Assembly: GCA_963575745.1 (NCBI GenBank)
Contig: CAUYUJ010012514.1
Coordinates: 57,501-121,500 of the forward strand
DNA: 64,000 nucleotides
Direction: 5' to 3'
Source of the DNA: Prorocentrum cordatum
Lineage: Eukaryota > Sar > Dinophyceae > Prorocentrales > Prorocentraceae
Shown here: in pieces, positions 32,109 to 44,137 of the stretch
How positions within the stretch are numbered: position 1 is the first letter of the stretch
Layout: each line of letters begins with the position of its first letter
Program-made: the position numbers and the translations under genes
The notes under the pieces: model-generated
What the model was told of the DNA's origin: nothing
The model's input: only the letters and a program-made list of their open reading frames with translations
The model's database searches: none

Positions 32109-33139
32109 ATGGCACCGACCCAGTGGACGACGTGCAAGCATTGCAAATCGTGGTGGTGGATATCGCACATGGAGTCGCGCGACTACTGGTGCTCCTGTGG
32201 CTGCCGAGGTGCTAGGCCCAAAGGAGACGAGCCGAAGGGCGACGGCAACGGAGGCAAGGGCAAGGGCAAGGACAAGGACAAGCTGATCCTCGCGGACGGT
32301 GGCGTGGGCTCCGACCAGCAGGGCTTCGCGCAGATCGCGACAGCCTTGCAGACGATGACGAGCTCCCTGGGCACCCTCCAGATCGGCAACAAGGACGGCG
32401 TCGCCAAGCAGCTTACGAGCGTGGCCACGGCACTACAAGCGGCGGCGAGTTCCCCCACCCAGGCTCCCAAGTCCCGAGCACTTCGGTTGGCAGAAGCGGC
32501 GAGGAAACTCGAGGACGCGAACAGAAGGTACAAATGGGCTTTCGATGCGAAGCAGACAGCGGACGAGAAGGCGAGGAAGGCAACATAGCTACCCACGGCC
32601 AGAGCGGACGACGTTCTGAACGCGGAGAAGGAGATAGAGAAGATTCAGCAGGAGGGGAAGGAGAAGCCGAAGAGCATCTTCGACCAGCTGCTGAGCGCGG
32701 ACACGGAGCTGATCCAGCCCTCGGAGATCGAGATCGCCGAGGTCGAGGTTTACTTCCAGTATGACGAGGAAATGGACGAAGAGGAAAGCGGCAAGTGGAA
32801 ACAGCGAAGAGGCAGGTCCTGGAGCATCTTCGACAGACTGCATCAACCTTCAGAGGCCAGCTGAAGGACCACTTACAGCAGGCGAAAGAGAAAGCACAGC
32901 AGGAGCGCGCCACGATCACCCAGGCTAACAAGAAGCGGAAGGTGGGCTCAGGTGAAACAGCGAAGGAGGCGCAGTCAGCTCCAGCAGCGGCCCCAGCCCC
33001 AGCAGCAGCAACCCCACCTGCGGGCGAGCCCGTCGACAGCCCCGTCAATGGAGCAAACGCCTTCCTGGAACAGCGCAGGAGGGCGGAGGCGGCAGCTGAC
33101 GGCAGCGGCGGGGCAGGTGCTGGCTCAGGCCAGCGCTAG
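32109..33139 (+). pseudogene. LINE ORF1: Cys-rich zinc finger and coiled-coil protein
   Basis: The ATG at 32,109 starts MAPTQWTTCKHCKSWWW, followed by WCSCGC: a CxxC plus CxCxC arrangement that suggests one zinc-binding finger at residues 8-35. A Gly/Lys-rich linker and an Ala/Leu-rich helical region follow, then charged coiled-coil sequence (GQLKDHLQQAKEKAQQERA) and an Ala/Pro-rich tail. A TAG at 32,586 and a frame change near 32,780 interrupt it. It ends at TAG 33,137, but the same frame continues directly into the endonuclease of ORF2, so that stop may itself be a mutation in an originally fused product. The role inferred from LINE biology is RNA binding and RNP assembly. Confidence 0.7.
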
Positions 33140-36100
33140 GGCCCACCGCGGAGGGGCAGGCGACCCGTTGGCGACGCCGAGCCCCTGGACCGCGCGATCT
33201 TTTTCGCCGACATCTCAACGTGGGGACCTACGGCCAAGAGCTGGCTCCGACGCGATGGGCTTCGACAACCTTATGATGCTTATGCGCTGCAGGAAACACA
33301 CTTGGCACATGCACAACTCAATGACGTGGAATACGAGCTGCAGAAAGCAGGGTTCTCAGCAGTGTTCACGGCGGCCAGGCAGAGCGAGAAGAGCCAGAAG
33401 GGGACCCACGGCGGCTCAGCAGTCATCACCAAGGGCCACCTGAAGGCTACCTCGTTCCGCCACAAGGCACGGGCAGGCACGACCTCGAGTGTGACTACTC
33501 ATCGCGGGCCGTGCGACACAGATATGATCGACTGGACGCCAGTCACGCTCCATTTGAAGGGCACCTCGCTGCTCATCCTCTCCCTCTACTTGGACCCGAA
33601 CGCCTCCCTCGTCGACGGGGTGAACGCCAGGAAGTTGACCTCGCTCGCGGCCTTCCCCCACACTACCTCCACGCCGTGGATCATCTGCGGCGACGTCAAT
33701 TGCGAGTTCGACGCGCTTGAGAAGACAGGGTGGCCGACGGCGCTGGGCGCAACGGGTGTTGTCCAACTGCCGAAGGGCCAGAACACGTGCTTCTTAGGTG
33801 ACGCGACCCCCTCGAACATAGACTACGCCCTGGTCAACTCTGGAGGCCAGCGACTTGTTCGGGGTATACAAGCTGTTCACGATGTACCTTGGAGACCTCA
33901 CGTGGGCTTGGTTATTACAGTAAAGGCAGCAGCGCAGGTGAACGACTGCAGCAGATTATGCATGCCGAAAGCTTCCCCCACCCCAAGCTGCCGAAGAAGA
34001 CCAACCCCAACAGCAAAGCAGCAAAGACGAAGAAGAGGAAGAAGAGAGCATCGCTACCAGTCCTGGACGAATCAGCCCACCCCTCCGACGACGTGCCCTC
34101 CGAGACCGACGCGATAAGATGGGAAGCTCTTGGGCCAGACGGATGGAAGCGAAACCAGACTGGAGCGACCGCAGACTTTGAGACCAGTGGACCCGTCCCA
34201 AGACCAGTCGCACAAATGGACATCGATGACATAGACCCCTTCGGCGACCTGGACGCGAACCTTATCAGCATGGACAGCGACGCACTCATGCCCGAGGACG
34301 TCGACGGGACTTGGGATACACCAGAGTCGAGGGATATTACGGGGACACTACCAGGCAATATCTGGGGCCAAAGGGAGGAGCAAGGCGAGTCTGTCGTCGA
34401 GGTGCCTTGCCTCCATTTGGTCCCACCTCAAACTGTCGCTTCCACTACTCAAAGGGCGGTGAGCACAGATGAGATCATGCACGACTCGAATTCAGCCACG
34501 ACCAACTCGTCGGACCTGTTGAAGGAAACTCAAAGGGCTACTTCGCAGACGATGGAGCAGCGGATCGCGGCCAACGCAACAGGGGTGGGCACCGCAATCA
34601 TGGACGATACTTGGGAAGTGGCAGCACAACTACAAGCCTTGGAGTCGACTGACACGGCCCCCGAGTACATAAAGCAGAGTGCAGCATACAAGACCGACCC
34701 GCATGGAGCTGAACGACTCGGGCAACGTTATCATCAGTTCATCGGCGGTCTAGAGAAATTCTATTGCATGGCCTACAGAGTGGACTTGGCAGACAGATCA
34801 GTATTTTGCGGACGTGGGCACCCCTACGAATTCAAGGTAGCGCCGCTGAAAGAAAATGGAGACCGACGAGCACGATATGCCGCACATCGTACAGACTGGT
34901 GGAACAGGGCCGACTCCGTGCTGAGCACCCTGGTCAAGCTACAAGAACGCGGACGAGGCCTTCAACAGCGAGAAGCTCTTGCCAGCGCAGGACGACGCCT
35001 CGTTCGGGAAGGACTGCCTCCTGTCGGGAAGGGCGCCTCGCACACCGCCATGCTCCACCAGCAGATATGGGCAGATCGAATGGCAGCGCTTGAAACGGTT
35101 CCACTGGAAACACTCCAGGGCATGGCAACACAAGCGGCACACGAGAAGCGGATGGCCATCAAGCAAGACATGCGGGACAGCAGTAAGCAGTCCAGCCTAT
35201 GGTTGACGCAGGCAGAGAAGACCATCGGAGTTTTGCATCGGATCACTAAACCGCCACCCCGACATGAGCATGAGATTCATACAGAGAACGGCACTGTCTG
35301 CAGCCCGAAGGACATGGTCGACCAGAAAGCTGTTGATTTTCAAAAGATATGGACATGCGCGGATGTACCCCATACCTCGCACGAAGGTTACTTGAAAGAA
35401 CTCAGACGAGCAGCGCGAGAAGACGATGAACACGACCCCTGGACCATCGAGGACCTGAACAGGTGCTTGAAAGGCGAACCCGACAAGGGAAAGGGAGTGG
35501 ACATGATTTGCCCGACGGACCTGAGAAGATTACCCACCGCAGGGAAACAGACTCTTATCAACCTCTTTAACCAACGCGAGCGGGACCTTACCTGGCCGTG
35601 GCAGTTGTTACTTTCAGTGGTGATGGTTATGCCAAAACCGAGCAAAGGAGATAGAGCTCTTGCACTTCTTCCACAATTGTTTCGGTGCTGGGAGCTAATT
35701 CACAGAGATCGAGTACGACAATGGGCGCGAGAACACGAGCGAGAATGGGATGCGGCAGTCGCAGGCAACAGTTGCTTGAGGGAAGCGCTAAGGAGACTCA
35801 TCACGGACGAGTGTGCAGATGCGTTGGAAGTATGGGAGACGGTGCTGCTGGCAGATATCGAAAAGTTCTACGACAGCTTGAGAATCGACAAAGTTGCACC
35901 AGCAGCATTGCAGATGAATTTCCCAGCAAAGCCGTTATATCTCATGATGCTCCAACATTCAGCTACCAGAGTCCTGCGATGCCACGGCGCCTTCTCGGAG
36001 CCGATCCTCCCCGACATCGATACTTGCAGGCTCCAGGCATGCGAACAACGTGGCCAAGACGGTGGTATACGCAGCCATGGCAAAGCTCACAGGCACTACA

Positions 36101-38557
36101 TGCTTACCTCGACCTATCCCTCGCGCGTGGTTCGACGACATCAGTATTCGCATTGTGGGAAGCAGAAATCAGATCACCACGGCCACGGTCGAGAGCACAC
36201 AGGCACTATTCCTGGCATTGGGAGAACAAGGGCTAAGATTGGCAGATAAAACTACGTTGCTGGCGACAAGCTACACCGATGCAAAGAAGATTCAGAAGCA
36301 GCTCAAGACGGCAAATGTGACCATCAAGATCAGCACCGAAGGACGGGACCTGGGCGCGGACAGAGCTGTACGAGGCACCACCACCAGACCGACGCATGGA
36401 GCACGCTGGAAAGGAGTGCGAAGACGGCTTGGAGCGGGTGGCAGGAAACTTCGACGGCTACGAGTGCGCAAGCGAGCAGGAGTCACACAGCAGGGAGCCA
36501 TGACATCATTAAAGTACGGCACGGCGCTCCACGGTATGTCCCCCGCAGCTCTCCAACTCGCACGGCGCCGATATGCACAAGCGCTCAGAGGACCATGGCC
36601 AGGGCGTTGTCTAACGACATGCTTAGCAGTGGAAGGTACGGACCCAGCCTACACAATCATGAAGGGCCAGTTCAGTCATTGGTTCAGTTGCTGGAGTCAC
36701 AGTCCCGACCTCCGCGAGCAAGTAAGACGAGCTTGGCCGATAGTATATTTTCGACTACTCCGACTACCAGAACACAAAAGATGGCGACAGAGGCGAGGAC
36801 CTGTGGCATCACTTATTCTGGCGTTGTGGGAGATTGGATGGGACTCACGCGGACCTGACATCTGGCTGGATCGTGACGGAAACCAATGGAAGTTCCCGCT
36901 TCACGGCGAGCAAGGAGACCCAACCGACATCCTGGACACGTTGATGATGGACGTATCCCTACTCCTATGGCGTAAAGCAGCAGAACACCACAACGGCGGA
37001 GGCCTCGAGCGAAGTGGAGCAGATATCACGGACCTCAGGCGACATCTTGAATGGCCACTACGACGCGGCAATTATCAAGAGTACGGTGCGCTCCTGATCG
37101 CGACGTGTGCAGGAACATGGACAAGAGCTCGGAAGAAGGCATGCTCTGGAGAAGGATCGGCAGACTGTGAATGCGGACACGAAGAGACGGACTACCACAG
37201 GATATGGGGACAATGCGGTGCACGGACAAGTGACAAAGCCTTCGACACCACCGACCGACTAAAAGCTCGGGCGGAACACGGACACGAAGCAGTACCTGCG
37301 TTTTGGCTGAGGGGTATAACCCCACGAGCGTGGTCAGTCCCACCCGATTGCGACACGGAGGAGCAGGCCAACAACTTGGGCGAGTGCCTCCAAGAGGGGC
37401 GCATCACCACGGAGGACAGCTCCCCGATCGTGGCGTACGGAGATGGTTCTGGTGGGAAGAACAGCGCAGATTGGCGTTTCCGACGGTGTGGCTGGGCATG
37501 GGTGCGACTGCGGCAGCAAGGCGACGACTACGAGCTCGCAGCTGGGCAGTTTGGACCCCTGCCAGGCCGGCGCCAAACCAACAACAGAGCGGAGCTGTGG
37601 GCTCTCCTCAGTTGCTTACGAAGTACGGCAGGGGCCCTGCACTTCTGGACGGACAGCGAGGTGGTGTACAAAGGTTGGCGCAACAGAAGGTACGAGAAGC
37701 GCAGCGAAGTCGGCACCAACGGCGACCTGTGGCAGCAGATCGGGCAGGAGCTGGCGATTCGAGGCGGAGTGGAAAGTATACAGTTGCACCACATCAACAG
37801 CCACCTCTCCTGGGAGGACGCGGAGGCTAAAGGGTTCCCTCGACACGCTTGGTACGGAAACGGCCAAGCAGATCGCTTTGCCGCCGCAGCCGCAGAGGAC
37901 CACGACATAGACACCGCGCAGATGGGTTGCTACGAATGGGTCAACTCGACGGCAGCTCTAGTACGGCAAAGGATTATTGCAGCCGCAAAAGACCTCATCC
38001 AGCGACGGCCAGCCGACGGACACGAAGTACGGGCACAAAGAAGACAACAGCGGCAAGAGGCGAACAAACAGATACGACAGCGGCGGGACTACCTGGCAGA
38101 CGGACCACCTGCACCAGTTGGGAGAAGGCCACCGACCACACATCGACTCGCACGACCAAGAAAAGGCAAAGGGTGGAAGTGTACATGCTGTGAACAGAAG
38201 GTCGACAAGCACACCCCCTTCCAGACACTCGTGAAGTGGTTCGAGGACGGCTGCCAAGGGCCGCCACCAAAAGAAGGCACGGAGTTGGAACAAAACGGAA
38301 TGATAGCACACGCCTCACACCGTCTCATCTTCCTGCGAGCGGAGAAGCGTTGATTCTGCAAGGAGTGCGGCGCCACCTCCACGGAGTATATCTCGGACAA
38401 GATGAGGAGCGAGTGCAGAGGCAAACCGAAGTACAACAGCCTCAAGTACAAGCTACTGAACTGGCTCAAGAAGGCAGCGGAGGAGGAGACCGAGGAGACA
38501 GTGGCTGATTGCGATGCGGATACCGAGAACGCCCAACTGGCCCGCTCCTCGGGGTAG
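33140..38557 (+). pseudogene. LINE ORF2: endonuclease, reverse transcriptase, RNase H
   Basis: Domains in order are as follows. APE-type endonuclease (about 33,185-33,915): ALQETHL with catalytic Glu at 33,293, ICGDVNCEF, and SNIDYALVN. A 500-residue linker in the next frame (33,930-35,450). Reverse transcriptase: MVMPKPSKGDRALALLPQLF, motif A LLADIEKFYDSL (Asp codon 35,854), motif B SILAGSRHANNVAK, and motif C WFDDISI (36,131). RNase H with YGDGSGG (37,436), NNRAELWAL, WTDSEVV and NGQADRFA, giving the D-E-D-D set. A C-terminal zinc-like WKCTCCEQK is followed by FCKECG. Frame changes occur near 33,910 and 36,010, and a TGA at 38,351 precedes about 67 further codons in frame to TAG 38,555. All catalytic motifs survive, so decay is recent, but this copy cannot make the full protein. 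Confidence 0.9.
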
Positions 38558-39872
38558 GGCACATGTGCGACTCAGAGTACCAGCCCTGCAACGCAGATGC
38601 TCATTCGTCGCCATGCTGCTGGATCAAGAAAAACTGCCCCAGGTGGCACGCGCTGCTCGCCCGCAGCCGAAAGGCCATCGAGGGTTGAGGGTACCGACCG
38701 CCTGGGGAGTCAGAACGCTGCGGCCAGATGCAGGCCACGAGCGGCGTCGGCGAGAGTAGCCAGAAGACGGAGAAGCCGACCACAACTCCCCGACGCGAAC
38801 ACGCTCCTGCAGCAGGCCATCAGGATGCAAATACGAAGTACACTCGCCATCGAGGAGGACGAAGCGCCGCTCCTCCAAGCCGATGAAGACCCTCGGCCTG
38901 CTCACCCACCAAAGCCCGAGCCTGAAGCTGGAGCAGACCGAGGAGGCCCACCCTCGGGCACCCCCACGTCGGGGGCGACCCTCGAAGAGGGCTCGGGCGC
39001 TGCGACGACGCGGTCCTCTTCGGCCAGCCCGACGGCGGGAGGGAGACCGACCCCGAGGGCCCACGCGCCCCTGCGCGTGGGCCCGCTCCCTCCAGTGGAA
39101 GCAGCAGCACGGCCAGACGGCGAACCACGGCTCCGCGCGCCTCCGCACGACGCGCGCGGAGAAAGGGCGGCCTCAGGGCGCGGCCCTGGACGACGGCTGA
39201 AGGCCCAACTGGCCCGCTCCTCGGGGTTGGGCACACGTGCGACTCAGAGTACCAGCCCTGCAACGCAGATGCTCATTCGTCGCCATGCTGCTGGATCAAG
39301 AAAAACTTCCCCCGGGTGGCACGCACTGCTCGCCCGCAGCCGAAAGGCCGTCGAGGGTTGAGGGTGCCGACCACCTGGGGAGTCAGAACGCTGCGGCCAG
39401 ATGCAGACCACGAGCGGCGTCGGCGAGAGTAGCCAGAAGACGGAGAAGCCGACCACAACTCCCCGACACGAACGCGCTCCTGCAGCAGGCCATCATGATG
39501 CAAATGCGAAGTACACTCGCCATCGAGGAGGACGAGGCGCCGCTCCTCCAGGCTGACGAAGACGCTCGGCCTGCTCACCCACCAAAGCCCGAGCCTGCAG
39601 CTGGAGCAGGCCGAGGAGGCCCACCCTCGGGCACCCCCACGTCGGGGGTGACCCTCGAAGAGGGCACGGGCGCTACGACGACGCGGCCCTCTTCGGCCAG
39701 CCCGACGGCGTGAGGGGGGCCGACCCCGAGGGCCCACGCGCCCCTGCGCGTGGGCCCGCTCCCTCCAGCAGAAGCTGCAGCACGGCCAGACGGCGAGCCA
39801 CGGCTCCGCGCGCCTCCGCACGACGCGCGCGGAGAAAGGGCGGCCTCAGGGCGCGGCCCTGGACGACGGCTC
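38531..39872. repeat. Tandem duplication of the LINE 3' end (672-bp unit, two copies)
   Basis: The unit starting GCCCAACTGGCCCGCTCCTC at 38,531 recurs at 39,203. Identity is high throughout, with offsets of 672-673 bp at both ends. The unit includes the last nine codons of ORF2, so the duplication arose from a LINE tail. Long frames within the copies are GC-rich shadows. Confidence 0.93.
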
Positions 39873-39994
39873 CGAGCGCTTCCGCCAGACGCGCTCGGAG
39901 AGAGGGCGGGGCCCAGGCCCGCGGCCCCCGAGGGGAACCCCGCGCGCGGGGGCGCGGGGCCAGACTCGCACTTGCGAGATGCGGAAAGCCCTGA

Positions 39995-40335
39995 AAGCTC
40001 CTCCTCCCCCTCCTCTTGCTCCTCCTTCTTCCCTTCTCCCTCCTCCCCCCGTCCTCCTCGTCCTCCTTGTCCTCCTCCTCCTCCTCCTCCTCCTCCTCCT
40101 CGCGGGGATGGGCCACCGCCCAATTCATTTGCCGATGCCTGGCGCGAAAGCCGCAGAGCGCGGAGAAAGACCCAAGATGGATGATGGAAGGGGTGATGAT
40201 AAGGGGAAGGGAGAGAGCGAGGGAAAGAGGAGGGAAGAGAAATGAAACAGAGGGAGGAAAGAGGAGGGAGGAACAAAGGAGGGAAGGAGGGATGGAAGAG
40301 GAGGGCAAAGAGGGAGCGAAGAGACAGCAATGAGA
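39995..40335. repeat. TCC-rich and GGGAGGAA-rich tracts
   Basis: A pyrimidine tract (40,000-40,102) is followed by non-repetitive DNA and a purine tract (40,184-40,330) made of GGGAGGAAAGAGG variants. Confidence 0.85.
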
Positions 40336-40719
40336 GAGGAATAGCCAAGCCAAGTGCGCTCACGGGGCATCTGACATCCCACCCCTCCTCCTGCCCTTTC
40401 CTTGGGAAGGAAAGCGAACACATTGTCGATGTGCCCCCAAATTCCAGAAACCTGACTAAATTTGCCATATTCGAATGTGTTGGATTTGATATTGATTATT
40501 AAGAACACGTGCTCGGTACACACATCCATGGCGCGATTCTTAAAGTCCCACATAAGGTTACGAATCCACCTAACTGACAGTAGTGGTACTGGGAATGGTG
40601 GTGGAAGTGGTGGCGGTGGAGGTGGCGGTGGCCTTGGAAAAAGCCCCCAAAGTGGACCTCTGGCTCACGACTGTTGGCCCTGAGCCCACGATCTCTTGTT
40701 CGCACCATACTTTAATGCC
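40336..40719. other. Intergenic, no gene recognised
   Basis: No gene; a GGTGGTGGA patch lies at 40,595-40,635. Confidence 0.4.
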
Positions 40720-41500
40720 CCGCCCGCCCGACCCGACTCGCCCGTTAGGGTCCGCCCGACCCGACCCGACCCGCCCGTCAGGGTCCGCCCGCCCGACCCG
40801 ACCCGACCCGCCCGTTAGGGTTCGCGCGTGTCAAGTGTACACACATCATACTTTAATGTTCCGCCCGCCCGACCCGACCCGCCTGTTAGGGTCCGCCCGA
40901 CCCGACCCGACCCGACCCGCCAATTAGGGTTCACGCGTGTCAAGTGTACACGCAACAGCTCTCCGGGCCCGACCCGCCCGTTAGGGTCCGCCCGACCCGA
41001 ACCGACCTGCCCGTTAGGGTCCGCCCGCCCGACCCGACCCGACCCGCCCGTGAGGCTTCACGCGTGTCAAGTGTACACGCACCATACTTTAATGTCCCGC
41101 CCGCCCGACCCGACCCGCCCGTTAGGGTCCGCCCGACCCGACCCGACCCGCCCGTTAGGGTCCGCCCGCCGACCCGACCCGACCCGCCCGTTAGGGTTCA
41201 CGCGTGGCACGCGCACCAGCCCTCCCGACCCGACCCGCCCGTTAGGTCCGCCCGACCCGACCCGACCCGCCCGTTAGGGTCCGCCCGACCCGACCCGACC
41301 CGCCCGTGAGGGTTCACGCGTGTCAAGTGTACACGCACCATACTTTAATGTCCCGCCCGCCCGACCCGGCCCGCCCGTTAGGGTCCGCCCGACCCGATCC
41401 GACCCGCTCGTTAGGGCTCACGCGTGTTAGTGCGAGCATGTTTCACACTTTAATGCCCGCCCGACCCGACCCGACCCGTTCTGGTCCGTTTGCTCGATCC
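40720..41500. repeat. CCCGACCCGCCCGTTAGGGT minisatellite
   Basis: Units of CCCGACCCG extended by CCCGTTAGGGTCCG form a higher-order array. Each super-unit is separated by a spacer containing TCACGCGTGTCAAGTGTACA and CATACTTTAATG, seen near 40,818-40,860, 40,930-40,955, 41,057-41,095, 41,314-41,350 and 41,418-41,455. Open Pro/Arg frames are shadows. Confidence 0.95.
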
Positions 41501-41504
41501 GGCG

Positions 41505-42345
41505 GGCGGGCAGGCCTATGGGGGTAGACCTAGGGGGTAGGCTTAGGGGTGGATAGGCTTAGGGTAGGCCTGTGGGGTAGGTCTAGGGGTAGGCCTAGGG
41601 TAGGCCTAGGGGGTAGGCTTAGGGGTAGGCCTCGGGTACGCTAGGGGGTAGGCCTAGGGTAGGCCTAGGCTAGGTCTAGGGGGTAGGCCCAGGGGTAGGC
41701 CTAGGGGGTAGGCTTAGGGGGTAGGCGTAGGGTAGGCCTCGGGGGTAGGCTTAGGGGTAGGCCTAGGTTAGGCCTACGGGGTAGGATTAGGGGTAGGCCT
41801 AGGGAGTAGGCCTAGGGGGTAGGCCTAGGGTAGACCTAGGGGGTAGGCCTAGGGGGTAGGCCTAGGGTAGGGCTAGGGGGCAGGCCTAGGGGGGGTAAGC
41901 CTAGGGGTAAGCCTAGGGTAGGCCTAGAGGTAGGCCTAGGGGTAGGCCTACCGTAGGCTTAGGGGGTAGGCTTCGGGGTAGGCTTAGGGTAGGGCTAGGG
42001 AGTAGGCCTAGGGGTAGGCCTAGGGTAGCCCTAGGGGGTAGGCCTAGGGGGTAGGCCCAGGGGTAGGCCTAGGGGGTAGGCCTAGGGGTAGGCGTAGGGT
42101 AGGCCTAGGGGTTAGGCCTAGGGGTAGGCCTAGGGTAGGCCTACCCTCCGGGCTCTATATGCTTAGGTCTACCTTTAGGTCATTGGGTAAGGCCTACCCT
42201 AGGTCTACCCTAGGGCCTTGGGTAGGGCCTATCCTAGGCCACCCTAGGGCCTTGGGTAGGGCCTAGGGTGGGCTACTCTAGGGCCTTGGGTAGGGCCCAC
42301 CCTAGGCTACCCTAGGCCCTTGGGTAGGGCCTAGGGTAGGCTACC
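41505..42345. repeat. GGGTAGGCCTA minisatellite with an inverted second half
   Basis: An array of 12-13 bp units (GGGGGTAGGCCTA) runs from about 41,515 to 42,140. From 42,160 to 42,345 the repeat continues as CCTACCCTAGGTCTACCCTA and CCTAGGGCCTTGGGTAGGGC, close to the reverse complement, giving a large imperfect foldback. Confidence 0.93.
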
Positions 42346-42739
42346 CCCCCCGGGTTCTATACCCCTGAGGCCGCCTGGGGCCTCCTGGGACCACCTGGGG
42401 CCTCATAATTACACACACAGACATAAGTCACACCCAAAACATCACACGCTAGAAACACATAACACACACAACACCTACAACGCACAGAAAACACGCACAA
42501 CACAGAGCACACATCACACACACACAGACCCAGACAGCACTCACAATCCTGTGGCCTCCTGGAGCCTCTTCCGGTATCCAAGTCGGGCCTCCTGAGGCTT
42601 CCTGGGGGGGCCCAGTTTCCCCTTCTCCATCTCCGATCCCGCCGTCATGGTGTCTTCCTGCTTCAAACGCCCTTTCAGTTTTTTGTATGAGACTGGGCAC
42701 ACCCGTGCCACTTGTATATGTATGTACGTATGTATGTAT
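42346..42739. other. Intergenic with CA-rich stretch
   Basis: CACACA-rich DNA at 42,410-42,535, then CCTCCTGGGGCC-like sequence. No gene. Confidence 0.45.
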
Positions 42740-42779
<40 letters not shown>

Positions 42780-44025
42780 GGGGTTGGGGGGTGAGATCGA
42801 AGTGGAATGGAGAGCCCCCCGCCGGGAAATCGGATTCGGTTTCGTGTTCGTGCGTGCCATGCCTGCGGGCGAGACGAAGCTGCGTGGGCGGGCGAGAGGA
42901 AAGTCTCCTGTGGCTGAGGCGCGGCCGGACCAAATGATTCTCCCTCCGGCAAGCGGTGGCCCGCGGTGTCCCGCCCGTGTCCCGCCGGTGTCCCGCTTGT
43001 GGCTGGGTCCAGGCCGGACCAAATGATTCTCCCTCCGGCAAGCGGTGGCCGGCGGTGTCCCGCCGGTGTCCCGGTGTCCCGCTAGTGCGAGAACGATAGT
43101 GAGACCGATGACGAAATCGATTGTGAGATCGATAGTGAGATCGATAGTGAGACCGATAGTAAGATCGATCGTGAGATCGATAGTGAGATCGATAGTGAGA
43201 TGAATAGTGATATCGATTGTGAGATCAAGTGACATCGATAGGGAGATCGATAGTGGGATCGATAGCGAGATCCAGAGTGAGATCGACAGTGAAATCGATC
43301 GAGTGAGATCGATAGTGAGATCGATCAAGTGAGATCGATAGTGGGATCGATGGTCCCAAGAGCGAGCGGCAACGCAACAATCACCAATGTTGCCCAGTGG
43401 TGGCCCCCCTCCCCCCCCAAATCTCCTTATCACCCGCAGGGTGGTCGTATAGGGATGTATATTGGAGGTTGGGGCTGAGATCGAAGTGGAACAGTGAGCC
43501 CCCCTACCGGGAAATCGATTTCGGTTTCGTGTTCGTGCCGTGCGTGCGGGCGAGGCGAAGCTGCGTGGGCGGGGGAGAGGAAATTCTCCTGTGGCTGGGC
43601 CGCGGCCGGACCAAAAGGTTCTCCGCCGGCAACCGGTGGCGCGCGGTGTCCCGCCGGTGTCCTGCTGGTGTCCCGCTGGTGTCCCGCCGGTGTCCCGTCG
43701 TGGTTGGGCCGCGGCCGGACCAAAAGGTTCTCCGCCCGGCAACCGGTGGCGCGCGGTGTCCCGCCGGTGTCCCGCTGGTGTCCTGCTGGTGTCCCGCCGG
43801 TGTCCCGTCGTTGTCCCGTGGTGTCCCGTGGTGAGATTGACAGTGAGATCGATAGTGAAATCGATAGTGAGATCGGAGATCGATAATTTGACCGATAGTG
43901 AGATCGATCGTGAGATCTATAGTGAGAGATCGATAGAACAACAGTCACCACGGTTGCCCATTGCTGGCCCCCTCGATCCCCCCCCGAACCTCCTGATCAC
44001 CCACAGGGTGGTCGTATAGGTATAG

Positions 44026-44093
<68 letters not shown>

Positions 44094-44122
44094 ATATATA
44101 TGTTATATATATATATATATAC
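42740..44122. repeat. Higher-order tandem repeat, two units of about 0.6-0.7 kb, with (TA)n borders
   Basis: Each unit has the same order of parts: GTTGGGG and GAGATCGAAGTGGAA; a GGGAAATCG/GTTTCGTGTTCGTG block; GGCCGGACCAAA; a (GGTGTCCCGCC)n array; a (GATCGATAGTGA)n array; and a CAACAATCACCAATGTTGCC/CAACAGTCACCACGGTTGCC tail with GGGTGGTCGTATAGG. Unit 1 spans about 42,780-43,455 and unit 2 about 43,456-44,020. (TA)n runs lie at 42,745-42,777 and 44,034-44,122. Confidence 0.85.
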
Positions 44123-44137
44123 CTGTGCACGAGGCAG

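Larger units (their letters stand above)
32109..39990 (+). mobile_element. Near-complete non-LTR retrotransposon (LINE, APE/RNase H class)
   Basis: The element has ORF1 with a zinc finger, ORF2 with endonuclease, RT and RNase H, and a 3' region containing a 672-bp tandem duplication. The 5' end is uncertain: coding-like DNA begins at 32,109, and the assembly gap and a TCC tract lie upstream. The 3' end is probably near 39,990, where a TCC-rich tract begins. No poly(A) tail or target duplication is identifiable. Confidence 0.85.

Noticed and set aside
35868-36236. Alternative frames crossing the LINE reverse transcriptase motif B/C region
   Set aside because: Only the frame reading SILAGSRHANNVAK and WFDDISI carries RT motifs; the others are out-of-frame translations.
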